The notes beneath the pieces were generated by a model. It was not told the DNA's origin. It searched no databases and was given only the letters and a program-made list of their open reading frames with translations. Positions 1 to 8,223 of a stretch of 42,644 nucleotides of DNA are shown piece after piece. Numbering within the stretch: the first letter of the stretch is position 1; every line of letters begins with the position of its first letter. A program made the translations under genes and the position numbers. Source of the DNA: Propionimicrobium sp963511305 (lineage in GTDB: Bacteria > Actinomycetota > Actinomycetes > Propionibacteriales > Propionibacteriaceae); NCBI GenBank assembly GCA_963511305.1, contig CAUPIJ010000015.1:1-42644 (forward strand). The letters are read 5' to 3'.

Positions 1-83
1 CGGAGATGGGTATAAGAGCCCGCGCGGCCGCGGATATGTGGACAAGACACAGGCCCGGGCGGGATTAGGCTGCGGGGGGGGGA
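1..83. other. Probable adapter debris at contig end
   Basis: Bases 4-22 match the 19-base Nextera mosaic end (AGATGTGTATAAGAGACAG) at 16 of 19 positions, and bases 34-52 match it again at 15 of 19. A run of nine G follows at 74-82. Two tandem degenerate copies of a library adapter plus a poly-G run are hard to explain as genomic DNA. The reliable genome sequence probably starts near base 84, where a reading frame consistent with the following gene begins. Confidence 0.7.
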
Positions 84-84
84 T

Positions 85-2205
85 CGCACAGAAATCGATG
101 CCAGCTGGGCAAGCATCCGCGAGTTTTTCCTCTATCGCAAGGATCACAACAGCGCGATAGTCATCGAATCCGACACCGACATAATTCCCGTGAGGATGCG
201 CTCGGACGCGGATCTAATCTTCTCGGCGAATGATTTCCGCCTAACAATGCAGGAATTGGCCGAGATATTCGATGATGTATCAAATCAGAATCTCGCTATC
301 CGCCTGGTCACCACGGGCGGAGCGGCCTCGTTGGTCGCTGCGTTGAGCGATAATCACTTCTTCTATTGGACCGCAGAGTTCGAGGAGATCTCCCGTGCCT
401 GGGCCGAGAGGATCTCTGAGACGCCGCTCGCCGACCAGATTGAGCCCTACGCTTGGGCCCCAATTCTGACCGATGACACGTTCAAAAAGGTCTCAGATGG
501 GCTATCTGCAGACTCAATCTCGGCAACCTTCGTCATCGAGCTATCTGCCAAAAACAGGCTCATCCCCTACTGCCTTTCCGTTCATCTGCACCGGATTAAC
601 GAGGAGAAGAATCCTGGCGAAAATTTCCGGATCCGCGACGAAAAAATCAAACAGCTCTATAACCTTAACGACGGCGTAATCACAGACCAGATAAAGGTTT
701 TGACCTGGCTTAACGCCTGGAAAGAGCTAGAGAGCGTGCTCAAGTATCGGCTCATTTGGCTCTCCCTTCTTTCCGCGGACGAGAGAAGCCTGATGCTGGC
801 TTGTTTCCCTAAGCATCCGCCCGTCGAATTGACCTCGGTTTGCACTGCCCACGAATTCCTTAGCCTGTCGAGGTCGGATCTCAGTTACTGGGCTGGCGAC
901 CTGTGGGCGAAGCTGCGATTCCTGCTGCCTAGGACAACTGACCACCCGAAGGGCACGCTGGTCGAGGAGCTAGCCAGCAACCTAGGGCGCTACGACAAGC
1001 CAATGAATGAGTTGGATGAGGCCCTGGTCAGCGCGCGTGTCAGTCACTACACGGATCTGTTCTCTGCGTTGGTCAAAAATCCAAAGAAACTGCAGGAGTA
1101 TTCCGAAAACGACATCACGCTGTCGATCGAGGTGATTAACGGCACCATCGACGAGGGAATAGCCTGTGGCATGTTCAAGGAAGTCGCTCGCCTCGCGCAG
1201 ATAAATAAAATGCTCACGGCGGAATATTCCGACTTCGTCGGTAATTTCGCCAGACTAAACGCTAACGTCGCAGCCCGCTGCGCGCTCATCGCGGCAATTA
1301 ATCTCGACGTGTCCGAAAGCGAACATTTCACAGATGAATATCGGTCAAAATGGAAGAATTACAGCCCCCAGGCTGAGGAATTGATTAAACTAACCGATTC
1401 TCACCTGCACGCGAAGATCGATGAGAGCCTGTTAAGCAGTTCCGCCGATATTGATTTATCGGGTCCCTACGCGCCCTGGAAGATCGCGACGATTACGCTT
1501 TTTAGGTCCTCGATTCAGTCCAAGAAGTCTGCGATTACTTATGCCCAAGGAATCCTGAATCGGGTCGTCTGGCTGCACACCCCGAAATGGCATTGGTGGA
1601 TTTTATCCGGTTATTTGTTCTTGCTGTACGCCAACGAAAATAACCTAGAAAAGGCCGAGAGCATCATCGCTAATTCTTGGATGCCGCCGTACTGTGCGGA
1701 TATCGTCGAGGCGCGCATCGCGCTTCTAGAAGGCGACGCCGTAAAGGCTCTGGATAGCGTCAACAGGTTGTTGCTGGATTCTGACATTCCGATCATCGCG
1801 CGCGTCTTCGGCTACACGATAAAGATCGCCTGCCTGCTTTCTCTCGACCGTAATTCTGACGAGATTCCGGCAATCATGGACGTTGTCAACTGGCGGGACG
1901 TCTCCGAGTTGATTCCGCTCTTTCCGAAGAAGGCCGCGAAGCTCATCGTCGCGGCGATCACGAAGGACGACTCAACCAGGCAGCAGTCGGGCAGCGAAGA
2001 CCAGGAGCTATCAGGCATCCTGACCCCGAGGCAGAGAGAAGTATTGCGGCTGTTGGCCGCCGGCTTGACTCTATCCGGAATCGCGCAGCGCCTGTACATC
2101 AGCAAGGAAACGGTTAAGTCGACGTGCCGCGCCACGTATCGTCGCCTGAACGTGAGCAGCAGAGATCAGGCGGTCGAGGCAGGCAAGAAACTGGGGCTCA
2201 TCTAG
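85..2205 (+). CDS. LuxR-family transcriptional regulator, 5'-truncated
   Basis: The last ~65 residues are a LuxR/FixJ-type helix-turn-helix that starts at LTPRQREVLRLLAAGLT and continues through ISKETVKSTCRATYRRLNV, so the protein probably binds DNA. The ~600 residues before it are alpha-helical looking and resemble the helical-repeat part of MalT/LAL-type large regulators. No P-loop is visible, which fits loss of the N-terminal ATPase at the contig edge. A GTG at 190 could serve as a start, but the frame stays open and protein-like back to about base 85 (DASWASIREFFLYRKD), so the gene most likely begins outside the window. Its 3' end overlaps the convergent sortase remnant by 8 bases. The inducer and targets cannot be read from the sequence. 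Confidence 0.75.
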   Translation, partial: RTEIDASWASIREFFLYRKDHNSAIVIESDTDIIPVRMRSDADLIFSANDFRLTMQELAEIFDDVSNQNLAIRLVTTGGAASLVAALSDNHFFYWTAEFEEISRAWAERISETPLADQIEPYAWAPILTDDTFKKVSDGLSADSISATFVIELSAKNRLIPYCLSVHLHRINEEKNPGENFRIRDEKIKQLYNLNDGVITDQIKVLTWLNAWKELESVLKYRLIWLSLLSADERSLMLACFPKHPPVELTSVCTAHEFLSLSRSDLSYWAGDLWAKLRFLLPRTTDHPKGTLVEELASNLGRYDKPMNELDEALVSARVSHYTDLFSALVKNPKKLQEYSENDITLSIEVINGTIDEGIACGMFKEVARLAQINKMLTAEYSDFVGNFARLNANVAARCALIAAINLDVSESEHFTDEYRSKWKNYSPQAEELIKLTDSHLHAKIDESLLSSSADIDLSGPYAPWKIATITLFRSSIQSKKSAITYAQGILNRVVWLHTPKWHWWILSGYLFLLYANENNLEKAESIIANSWMPPYCADIVEARIALLEGDAVKALDSVNRLLLDSDIPIIARVFGYTIKIACLLSLDRNSDEIPAIMDVVNWRDVSELIPLFPKKAAKLIVAAITKDDSTRQQSGSEDQELSGILTPRQREVLRLLAAGLTLSGIAQRLYISKETVKSTCRATYRRLNVSSRDQAVEAGKKLGLI

Positions 2206-2401
2206 CCTGGCCTTCGGGCTCAACAGTCTTTTTGTCGAGGACTCGATAGGTAAGGACGTCGCCGAAAACCTCGATAGTGAAGGTGTCGCCCTCCTCCAGC
2301 TGGGGAAGGTTGTTAAACATGGTGGCGTTGGCCAGCCCGCGATGGGCGGTGAGAGTGGAAGGTCTAAACCTATAACTCGCCTTCGGCGTAGAAGCAGACA
2401 T
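2198..2401 (-). pseudogene. Class C sortase fragment
   Basis: The 67-codon frame contains AHRGLANATMFNNLPQLEEG, then DTFTIEVFGDVLTYRV and a VEPEG stretch. This is the section of pilus-type (class C) sortases that starts at the catalytic His and runs through strands of the beta barrel. The essential TLxTC cysteine and the later Arg are absent, because the frame stops inside the end of the convergent LuxR gene. Nothing sortase-like is visible on the N-terminal side either. It is therefore a remnant. It lies downstream of a pilin sorting-signal remnant on the same strand, the usual order of a pilin-sortase operon. Confidence 0.7.
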
Positions 2402-2528
2402 ATCCGATACCTGTTTCCGCTAACCTGCGAACACATGAAAGACACGAGCCTGAAAAGGGCCACGGGCCCCAAAAGGGCCACGGGCTCAAGAGGGCCGCGA
2501 ACCTAAAGGCAGTGCGCCAAAGGGCTGC

Positions 2529-2583
2529 GGCAACACCCGTGAGGTAAGAGGGGCCTCACATAGGGGGTGTCTTTGGTGTTGCC
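2529..2583 (-). terminator. Nested hairpin after pilin remnant
   Basis: GGCAACACC at 2529-2537 pairs perfectly with GGTGTTGCC at 2575-2583. Inside it GTGAGG at 2539-2544 pairs with CCTCAC at 2554-2559. It sits just downstream of the pilin remnant stop and upstream of the sortase remnant on the minus strand, where pilus operons often carry an attenuator or processing hairpin. There is no clear U-run, so the terminator role is tentative. Confidence 0.4.
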
Positions 2584-2601
2584 ACAGCCTGGATTGTGGG
2601 G

Positions 2602-2754
2602 TTAGGCCAGCGAGGCCTTCTTGCGGCGGTTCGCTGCGATCAGGACGCCGGCAGATACGATCACCAGCAGGATGCCGCTAGCGGTTAGGGCAATGGTGCC
2701 CTAGCCACCGGTCGGGTAACGGCTGTCGTCCTTTGGTGCATTGAATCCCCCGAT
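2602..2754 (-). pseudogene. Pilin/surface protein cell-wall sorting signal remnant
   Basis: Read on the minus strand, the sequence gives FNAPKDDSRYPTGG, a stop, GTIALTASGILLVIVSAGVL and then a basic end NRRKKASLA. This is the C-terminal LPxTG-type sorting signal of a pilin: a pentapeptide-like motif, a hydrophobic membrane segment and a positive tail. The motif itself looks degenerate (YPTGG), and a TAG at 2701-2703 interrupts it where a Gly-rich linker residue is expected. The frame also closes about 18 codons upstream. No pilin body is present. Together with the sortase fragment it marks a dead pilus locus. Confidence 0.75.
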
Positions 2755-3195
2755 TCAGATAAGCATTTTTGAGTACTCTAGCTACAGTAATTGCTGAAAA
2801 GCGGGACACATTTCCAATTTCTTCGGTGCGACTTCGCCCAGGAAAACTCCTCAAGAGCTGATTCACGCTCAAAATTCCGACGAGCTGGGAAGTAGTTTTT
2901 ATTTACTAAAAATATGCTTTACGGAATTTCACCCCCTCTTAACCCCCTCGAGTTGAAAACTTTCACCCCTGAAGCACTCAGAAGCAATGAGTTAGAGCGA
3001 CGGTCTGTTTGGCGTGGCACGCGTTGGGGATGGACAGCGAGAAATAAACTAGTCCCAGAAGTGTTGCTTCGTCAGCGCCTGACCGACATTTTCTGAGAGC
3101 CTCCAGTTGGGACAATTCCAGACCTAAGCAAATGTTTTATAATATTTTCCGATTTCGCGGAGAAAAAGGGCGTTTTTTGCCGATTTGTAGATAGG
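2755..3195. other. Intergenic region, no convincing gene
   Basis: This AT-richer stretch separates the pilus remnants from the molybdate genes. A TATAAT at 3138-3143 is a plausible -10 box for the gene at 3196, but I see no good -35 at the right spacing. A 60-codon open frame at 2914-3096 has no recognisable motif or ribosome site and I do not call it. Confidence 0.4.
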
Positions 3196-3582
3196 GTGAT
3201 GTGCGTGATGAGCTATCGAATTTCTGAGGTCGCAGAGCTGCTTGGAGTTTCTGACGACACCGTCCGCCGCTGGTTGGAAGACGGCAGGATCGAGGCTGTA
3301 GAGGGGTCGTCCCCTCGCAAGGTCAGCGGCATCTCGCTGGCCAAATACCTGAACCAGGAGCACCAGCTTTCTGGCTCCAAGGACGTTTCAACCAGAAACC
3401 TTCTTAAGGGCTTGATCATCGACGTCAAGAGCGACAAGGTGATGAGCCAGGTTGTCATGCAGTGCGGACCTTACAGGGTGGTATCGCTCATCAGCACGGA
3501 GGCCGTTGAGGATCTCGGGCTAGAACCAGGCGTCATCGCCAAGGCCCAGGTCAAGGCGACCAACGTGTCTATCGTCAAGTAG
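3196..3582 (+). CDS. HTH-Mop (TOBE) molybdenum-binding protein
   Basis: The N-terminal ~60 residues form a MerR/excisionase-type helix-turn-helix (YRISEVAELLGVSDDTVRRW, followed by a wing region). Residues ~65-128 form a single Mop/TOBE domain (LLKGLIIDVKSDKVMSQVVM, later LGLEPGVIAKAQVKATNVSI), which in this family binds molybdate or tungstate. It heads the molybdate uptake genes, so I infer that it senses intracellular molybdate and regulates modA and modBC. The start is uncertain: GTG 3196, ATG 3199 and ATG 3208 are all in frame, and 3208 gives the usual family N-terminus. The ModC part of the transporter lacks its own TOBE domain, so this protein may be the only Mop module of the system. 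Confidence 0.85.
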   Translation: MMCVMSYRISEVAELLGVSDDTVRRWLEDGRIEAVEGSSPRKVSGISLAKYLNQEHQLSGSKDVSTRNLLKGLIIDVKSDKVMSQVVMQCGPYRVVSLISTEAVEDLGLEPGVIAKAQVKATNVSIVK

Positions 3583-3638
3583 CCGGTCAAGCCCGGTCTA
3601 ACCGGACAAACCCGGATAACTAAACGAAGAAGGTGAAC

Positions 3639-4430
3639 ATGAAGCGCCTTTTGGCTTTGCTGAGCGCCCTGCTGCTCAGCTTCACCCTGGTTTCCTGCTA
3701 CAGCAACGAGAGCTCCGAGCCTGCCGCTAGCTCTGCGGGCGGCGAGAGCCTCGGCTCCGTGACCGTCTTCGCGGCGGCCTCTCTGACCACCGCCCTGCAG
3801 GAGGTCAACGACGATGTCTTCCTCAAGGAGCACCCCGGCACCCAGGTTACTTTCAACTTCGACGGCTCACAGAACCTGGTTAACGGCATTAACCAGGGCC
3901 AGCCCGCCGACATCCTGCTCACAGCCGACAAGAAGAACATGACCAAGGCCACCGAGAACGGCGACGTCGGGCCGGACGTTTCCTACGCCACCAACACCCT
4001 GGTCATGGTGACCCCCGCCGACAATCCGGCCGATGTTAAGGAGTTCACCACTGACGGGCTGGCCGGCAAAAAGCTGGTCATCTGCGCCCCCGAGGTTCCT
4101 TGCGGAAACGCGACCAAAACCCTGGCTGAGCGGAACGGCGTCGAGCTGAACCCGGTTTCAAAGGAGCAGAACGTCAAGGACGTTCAGGCCAAGATCACCG
4201 CTGGTGAGGGCGACGTCGGCCTGATCTACAAGACCGACGCCATGAACGCTGGCGACAAGGTTCAGGTCATCGAGATTCCTGGCGCCGACAAGGTCGTCAA
4301 CGACTACCGCGTCGCGATCGTGAAGAACGCCGCCAACAAGGAGGGCGCACAGGCCTTCATGGACGCCGTTCTTTCCGAGGCCGGCCAGAAGATTCTGGCT
4401 AAGTACGGTTTCAGCGCTCCAACCAAGTAA
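3639..4430 (+). CDS. modA: Molybdate ABC transporter substrate-binding lipoprotein
   Basis: This is a periplasmic-type binding protein anchored outside the membrane. The signal peptide ends in a lipobox LVSC, with the lipidated Cys at residue 20. The mature part has the ModA features VFAAASLTTAL, a FNFDGSQNL stretch and ICAPEVPCGNATK. It delivers molybdate (or tungstate) to ModB. I chose ATG 3639 because AAGAAGG lies 5 bases upstream; an in-frame GTG at 3633 overlaps that site. At 263 residues it has the usual length. It lies 56 bases after the Mop-HTH gene and is followed by a strong hairpin before modBC. Confidence 0.92.
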   Translation: MKRLLALLSALLLSFTLVSCYSNESSEPAASSAGGESLGSVTVFAAASLTTALQEVNDDVFLKEHPGTQVTFNFDGSQNLVNGINQGQPADILLTADKKNMTKATENGDVGPDVSYATNTLVMVTPADNPADVKEFTTDGLAGKKLVICAPEVPCGNATKTLAERNGVELNPVSKEQNVKDVQAKITAGEGDVGLIYKTDAMNAGDKVQVIEIPGADKVVNDYRVAIVKNAANKEGAQAFMDAVLSEAGQKILAKYGFSAPTK

Positions 4431-4436
4431 CCCGAT

Positions 4437-4483
4437 GATGACGCCTGCGGCTAGGAGCGACAGCTTTAGCCGCGAGCGTCATC
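4437..4483 (+). terminator. Strong hairpin between modA and modBC
   Basis: GATGACGC at 4437-4444 pairs with GCGTCATC at 4476-4483, and GCGGCTA at 4447-4453 pairs with TAGCCGC at 4467-4473. Only TTT follows, so termination is probably incomplete. Its position suggests it shields the modA 3' end or attenuates modBC, giving more binding protein than transporter. Confidence 0.5.
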
Positions 4484-4504
4484 TTTAACGCACTCAACGA
4501 AATT

Positions 4505-6034
4505 ATGAAGAAAGCCGATCTCGCACCTTGGTTGACGCTGCCAGCTTTACTGGCGGGCATCTTCCTGATCATTCCGCTGGTCACCATCACCCTCCGCACG
4601 CCCTGGACCGACTTCATTAGCCTGATCACCACAGACGTGAGCATAGACGCGCTTACCCTCTCGGCTAAGACCTGCGCTATCACACTTGTGGTCTCGCTGC
4701 TGCTAGGCGTACCGCTGGCGTTCGCGCTGGCGCACCTTCCGGATAACTGGTGGGCACGACTGATCAGAACCGTGGTTACGCTGCCCATGATGCTGCCGCC
4801 CGTTGTAGCCGGCCTAGCGTTGCTGCTCACCTGGGGACGCCGCGGCCTGATCGGCGAGCACCTGAGCGTCCTCGGCATTGAAATTGGCTTCTCCACTCTC
4901 GCTGTGGTCATGGCTCAGACGTTCGTCGCCATGCCGTTCTTGGTCTCTTCACTAGAGGGTGCGATTCGTTCCTCCGGCATCGAATACGATGAGGCAGCCC
5001 GCGCGCTCGGCGCCAGCCGCACCCGCACCTTTTTCGAGGTGACCGTGCCGGTCATGCTGCCCGCGATCATCAACGCCGGCTGCATGTGCCTGTCGCGCGC
5101 TCTGGGCGAGTTCGGCGCGACCATCACATTCGCGGGATCGCTGCAGGGCACCACGCAGACCATGCCGCTGGCTATTTATCTGCAGCGCCAGTCGTCCACA
5201 GACGAGGCACTCGCGCTGGCCGTGGTGCTGATCATCGCAGCCATCGCCATTCTGTACGGTGGAAACCTGATCGCCTTACGCCTGCCCGGCGCCAAGACAG
5301 AGGCACAGTTGCGGGCAAGAGACCTAGTCAGAGTAAAGAAGATGTCCTTGGAGGAACAGCCGGACACCATCCCGCAGGTAATTACCCGACCGAAATCGGC
5401 AAGGCCATCCACCTCTCCCTCTATCAGCATCGATGCTGAGGTCGCCGACCGTGGCGTCCACATGCAGGTTGAGATTCCCGGCGGCACGCTGACTTCGGTG
5501 ATGGGCCCGAATGGTTCGGGAAAGTCGACGCTGCTCGGCCTGATTTCGCAGACCCTCGAGCCGTCAAGCGGAACCGTCACCTTTGACCCACCCAACCCGC
5601 AAATCGTTCTGCTGCAGCAGGAGCCGCTACTCTTCCCGCACATGAACGTGCTGAAGAACGTGGAATTCGGGCTTAGGGCAAGGGGGCTGGACAAAGAGGC
5701 GGTCGAGGCGCGTGCTAAGGCCGAGCTGGCCAGCGTCGGGCTATCGGCGATGGCCAAGCGGAGGCCGAGCCAGCTTTCCGGCGGCCAGGCCCAGCGCGTG
5801 GCGATCGCGAGAGCGATGGCGATCGACCCCGACATCGTGCTGCTAGACGAGCCGATGGCGGGCCTCGACGAACTTTCGGCAAACTCTGTCCGCGAAGATC
5901 TGGCGAACCGCATGACCGCCTCCCTATTCACGGCCGTTTTAGTGACACACGACGTCGCAGACGCCGAAAGGCTGGCTTCAAGCAAAATCCTGATTCGCCA
6001 CGGACGGGTAGAAAAATCGCAGCTGGTTGATTAA
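4505..6034 (+). CDS. modB: Molybdate ABC transporter, fused permease-ATPase (ModB-ModC)
   Basis: One 509-residue chain holds both transporter functions. Residues ~1-260 are a ModB permease with about five hydrophobic segments and the EAA loop (EYDEAARALGASRTRTFFEV, about 160-179) that contacts the ATPase. A ~45-residue linker follows. Residues ~310-509 are the ATPase, with Walker A GPNGSGKST at 334-342, signature LSGGQ, Walker B IVLLDEP and the H-loop VTHD. The ATPase is short and ends right after its core, so the TOBE/Mop regulatory domain of classical ModC is missing. The fused form should dimerise to make the complete transporter. A diverged fragment of a second ModC lies at 17968-18060. 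Confidence 0.9.
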   Translation: MKKADLAPWLTLPALLAGIFLIIPLVTITLRTPWTDFISLITTDVSIDALTLSAKTCAITLVVSLLLGVPLAFALAHLPDNWWARLIRTVVTLPMMLPPVVAGLALLLTWGRRGLIGEHLSVLGIEIGFSTLAVVMAQTFVAMPFLVSSLEGAIRSSGIEYDEAARALGASRTRTFFEVTVPVMLPAIINAGCMCLSRALGEFGATITFAGSLQGTTQTMPLAIYLQRQSSTDEALALAVVLIIAAIAILYGGNLIALRLPGAKTEAQLRARDLVRVKKMSLEEQPDTIPQVITRPKSARPSTSPSISIDAEVADRGVHMQVEIPGGTLTSVMGPNGSGKSTLLGLISQTLEPSSGTVTFDPPNPQIVLLQQEPLLFPHMNVLKNVEFGLRARGLDKEAVEARAKAELASVGLSAMAKRRPSQLSGGQAQRVAIARAMAIDPDIVLLDEPMAGLDELSANSVREDLANRMTASLFTAVLVTHDVADAERLASSKILIRHGRVEKSQLVD

Positions 6035-6197
6035 AACAGCTCATGAACCCGTCATCCAACATCACTACCCGAGTCAGCCACCAAATCTTCGGCAGCTTTT
6101 TGAACTCTTGACCAGCTCTTGTGACAACCTAATGCGAGATTGTCAATTGAATTTCGACCGCAAACACCTTCTAGATAGGCGAGATACCGCACCCCTC

Positions 6198-6226
6198 TAG
6201 ACAAGTCACCTATACATGTCTATACT
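6198..6226 (+). promoter_or_regulatory. Promoter of ptsHI with candidate GntR operator
   Basis: TAGACA at 6198-6203 and TATACT at 6221-6226 are separated by exactly 17 bases, a near-consensus housekeeping promoter. GTCTATAC at 6218-6225 fits the GT-N-TA-N-AC core of HutC-type GntR operators and overlaps the -10. TAGACAAGT at 6198-6206 and ACATGTCTA at 6214-6222 also form an inverted repeat with one mismatch. Repression by the GntR protein encoded at 9297 is an inference. The rest of the gap 6035-6280 shows nothing else. Confidence 0.55.
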
Positions 6227-6280
6227 ATCATTAAGTTGGACAATGCTGACCGACCCTAGATGTATCGAAAGGATTACCTT

Positions 6281-6541
6281 ATGGCCACCCGAGAAGCTAC
6301 TATCGCCGCCGAAGAGGGCCTCCACGCCCGTCCCGCAGCAGAATTTGTCCAAGCCGTACGTAGCACCGGACTAAACGTAACCATCGCAGCCAATGGCAAA
6401 GGCCCAGTTTTTGCCGGATCAATCCTGCAAGTCCTCAAGCTTGGTGCCCGCAAAGGCGACACCGTTACACTAAGCGCAGAAGGCGACGGAGCCGAAACCG
6501 GGATTGACATGCTTGTTACCCAGCTAGAAACGAGCGAATAA
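6281..6541 (+). CDS. ptsH: Phosphocarrier protein HPr
   Basis: This small cytosolic PTS protein passes phosphate from enzyme I to enzyme IIA. The phosphorylated residue is His15 in EGLHARPAAEF, and the regulatory serine position is kept in AGSILQVLKLGA (Ser47). At 86 residues it has standard HPr length. I chose ATG 6281 because an AAAGGA site lies about 8 bases upstream and His falls at position 15. An upstream in-frame ATG at 6260 would add seven unusual residues. Its stop overlaps the start of ptsI by one base, so the two are co-translated. Confidence 0.93.
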   Translation: MATREATIAAEEGLHARPAAEFVQAVRSTGLNVTIAANGKGPVFAGSILQVLKLGARKGDTVTLSAEGDGAETGIDMLVTQLETSE

Positions 6542-8223
6542 TGCCACGAACCGTTCTAACCGGAACCGGAGTAGGTTCCCGAAGCGTGGTCGCGCCCTGC
6601 GTCCGGTTCGAAATGCCTTCACTAGACGGCGAAGTTTATTGGGATGTCGATACTGCCACCGCAACCAGCCGAATTTTGGACGCACTCCAACACGTCGCAA
6701 CCAGACTAGAACAAGCCTCACAACAAGCGGTCTCCCCCGCTGCTGCTGATGTTCTTGCAGCAACCGCCGAGATAGCGCAAGACCCCGAACTGACCGAACG
6801 ACTATCCGACGCTGCTACAACACACACTCCCGTAGCAGCCGTACGGGAAGTATTCGATGTCTACGAAGCCGAATTCGCACAACTCGGAGACTATATGGCC
6901 GCACGCATACCCGACCTACTGTCAGTTCGCGACCGGGTAATTGCCCGTCTACTAGACGTAGCCGAGCCTGGCCTGCCCACACTGAACCAGCCCAGCGTGG
7001 TCGTCGCAACCGACCTCACCCCTGCCGACACATCCAACATGGACATGTCACAAATCGCCGGGATAGTCACCGAGAAAGGTGGTTCCACCTCGCACACGGC
7101 GATTATTGCCCGGCAACTCGGAATCGCTTGCGTCGTCGGCACTGCAGGAGCAACCAACATCGAACCAGGCACAATCCTCGCCGTAGAAGGTATTCCCGGC
7201 ACCGTCACATGTAACCCAGATGCGTCACACCAAGAACGCATCTCCCGACACCAAGCAAGACAAACCGCACTCGAACAAGACAAACAACCCGGCGCGACCA
7301 GCGACGGCCACAGCATCGCGTTATTAGGCAACGTCGGCGGGGTGGACGACACTGGCGCCGTCCTGGCAGCGGGCGGAGAAGGCATCGGGCTGTTCCGGAC
7401 TGAATTCTTGTTTCTAAACTCAGAAAACGAACCCACTATTGAGCAGCAGGCAGCCCTCTACGCAAAAGTGTTTCGTCCCATGGCTGGCAAGAAAGTTGTC
7501 GTGCGCACACTCGACGCCGGATCAGACAAACCCATCAGCTACGCAACGCCAACTAACGAACCCAACCCCGCCTTAGGGGTTCGCGCGTACCGACTCACAC
7601 GCTCAAACCCTGGGCTACTGGAACGCCAGTTAGAAGCCATCAGCTTGGCAGCTAAACAACACCCCGACACCGAAGTGTGGGTGATGGCACCCATGATCTC
7701 CACCGTCGCCGAAACCCGAGCATTCGTTAATCTCGCGCACGACGCTGGGCTACCCCAAGCGGGCGTGATGGTTGAAGTACCGTCCGCTGCCTTACTAGCC
7801 AACGAGATACTCTCGATCGCTGATTTCGTGTCGTTGGGCACCAACGATCTTGCCCAGTACACCATGGCTAGCGATCGACTCGCCGCAGAGCTTTCGGATC
7901 TACTTAATCCCTGGCAATCCGCCGTGTTGAGACTGATTCAGCTCGTCTGCCATGCCGGCAACCAGCTTGATAAACCGGTTGGCGTATGTGGCGAGTCCGC
8001 TGCCGACCCGATCATGGCGTTAACGCTCGTCGGACTCGGCGTATCGAGCCTGTCAATGTCCGCAAGCAGCTTGGCAGAAGTACGCCACGCGATCCGGCAT
8101 ACTCCGCATGCAACGTGCATCGATATCGCCCACGCAGCCGTAGCCGCTCCCAGCGCAAAAGCAGCTCGCAACGCGGCGCTTGAGTTAGTTGACCCCAGCG
8201 TCCGCGAACTAGTCGTCGGCTAG
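6541..8223 (+). CDS. ptsI: PTS enzyme I (phosphoenolpyruvate-protein phosphotransferase)
   Basis: Enzyme I takes phosphate from phosphoenolpyruvate and gives it to HPr. The active-site stretch GGSTSHTAIIAR places the phosphorylated histidine at about residue 185. The C-terminal PEP-binding barrel shows GIGLFRTEFLF, MVEVPSAALLA, SLGTNDLAQYT and CGESAAD. At 560 residues the length is normal. It sits in an operon with ptsH next to the mannose-family EII genes, so it may be dedicated to this island, though it could serve any other PTS in the cell. The 3' end overlaps the convergent oxidoreductase gene by four bases. Confidence 0.95.
   Translation: MPRTVLTGTGVGSRSVVAPCVRFEMPSLDGEVYWDVDTATATSRILDALQHVATRLEQASQQAVSPAAADVLAATAEIAQDPELTERLSDAATTHTPVAAVREVFDVYEAEFAQLGDYMAARIPDLLSVRDRVIARLLDVAEPGLPTLNQPSVVVATDLTPADTSNMDMSQIAGIVTEKGGSTSHTAIIARQLGIACVVGTAGATNIEPGTILAVEGIPGTVTCNPDASHQERISRHQARQTALEQDKQPGATSDGHSIALLGNVGGVDDTGAVLAAGGEGIGLFRTEFLFLNSENEPTIEQQAALYAKVFRPMAGKKVVVRTLDAGSDKPISYATPTNEPNPALGVRAYRLTRSNPGLLERQLEAISLAAKQHPDTEVWVMAPMISTVAETRAFVNLAHDAGLPQAGVMVEVPSAALLANEILSIADFVSLGTNDLAQYTMASDRLAAELSDLLNPWQSAVLRLIQLVCHAGNQLDKPVGVCGESAADPIMALTLVGLGVSSLSMSASSLAEVRHAIRHTPHATCIDIAHAAVAAPSAKAARNAALELVDPSVRELVVG

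Noticed and set aside
2914..3096. 60-codon plus-strand frame in the gap before the molybdate genes
   Set aside because: No ribosome site, no recognisable family, unusual composition; most likely chance.
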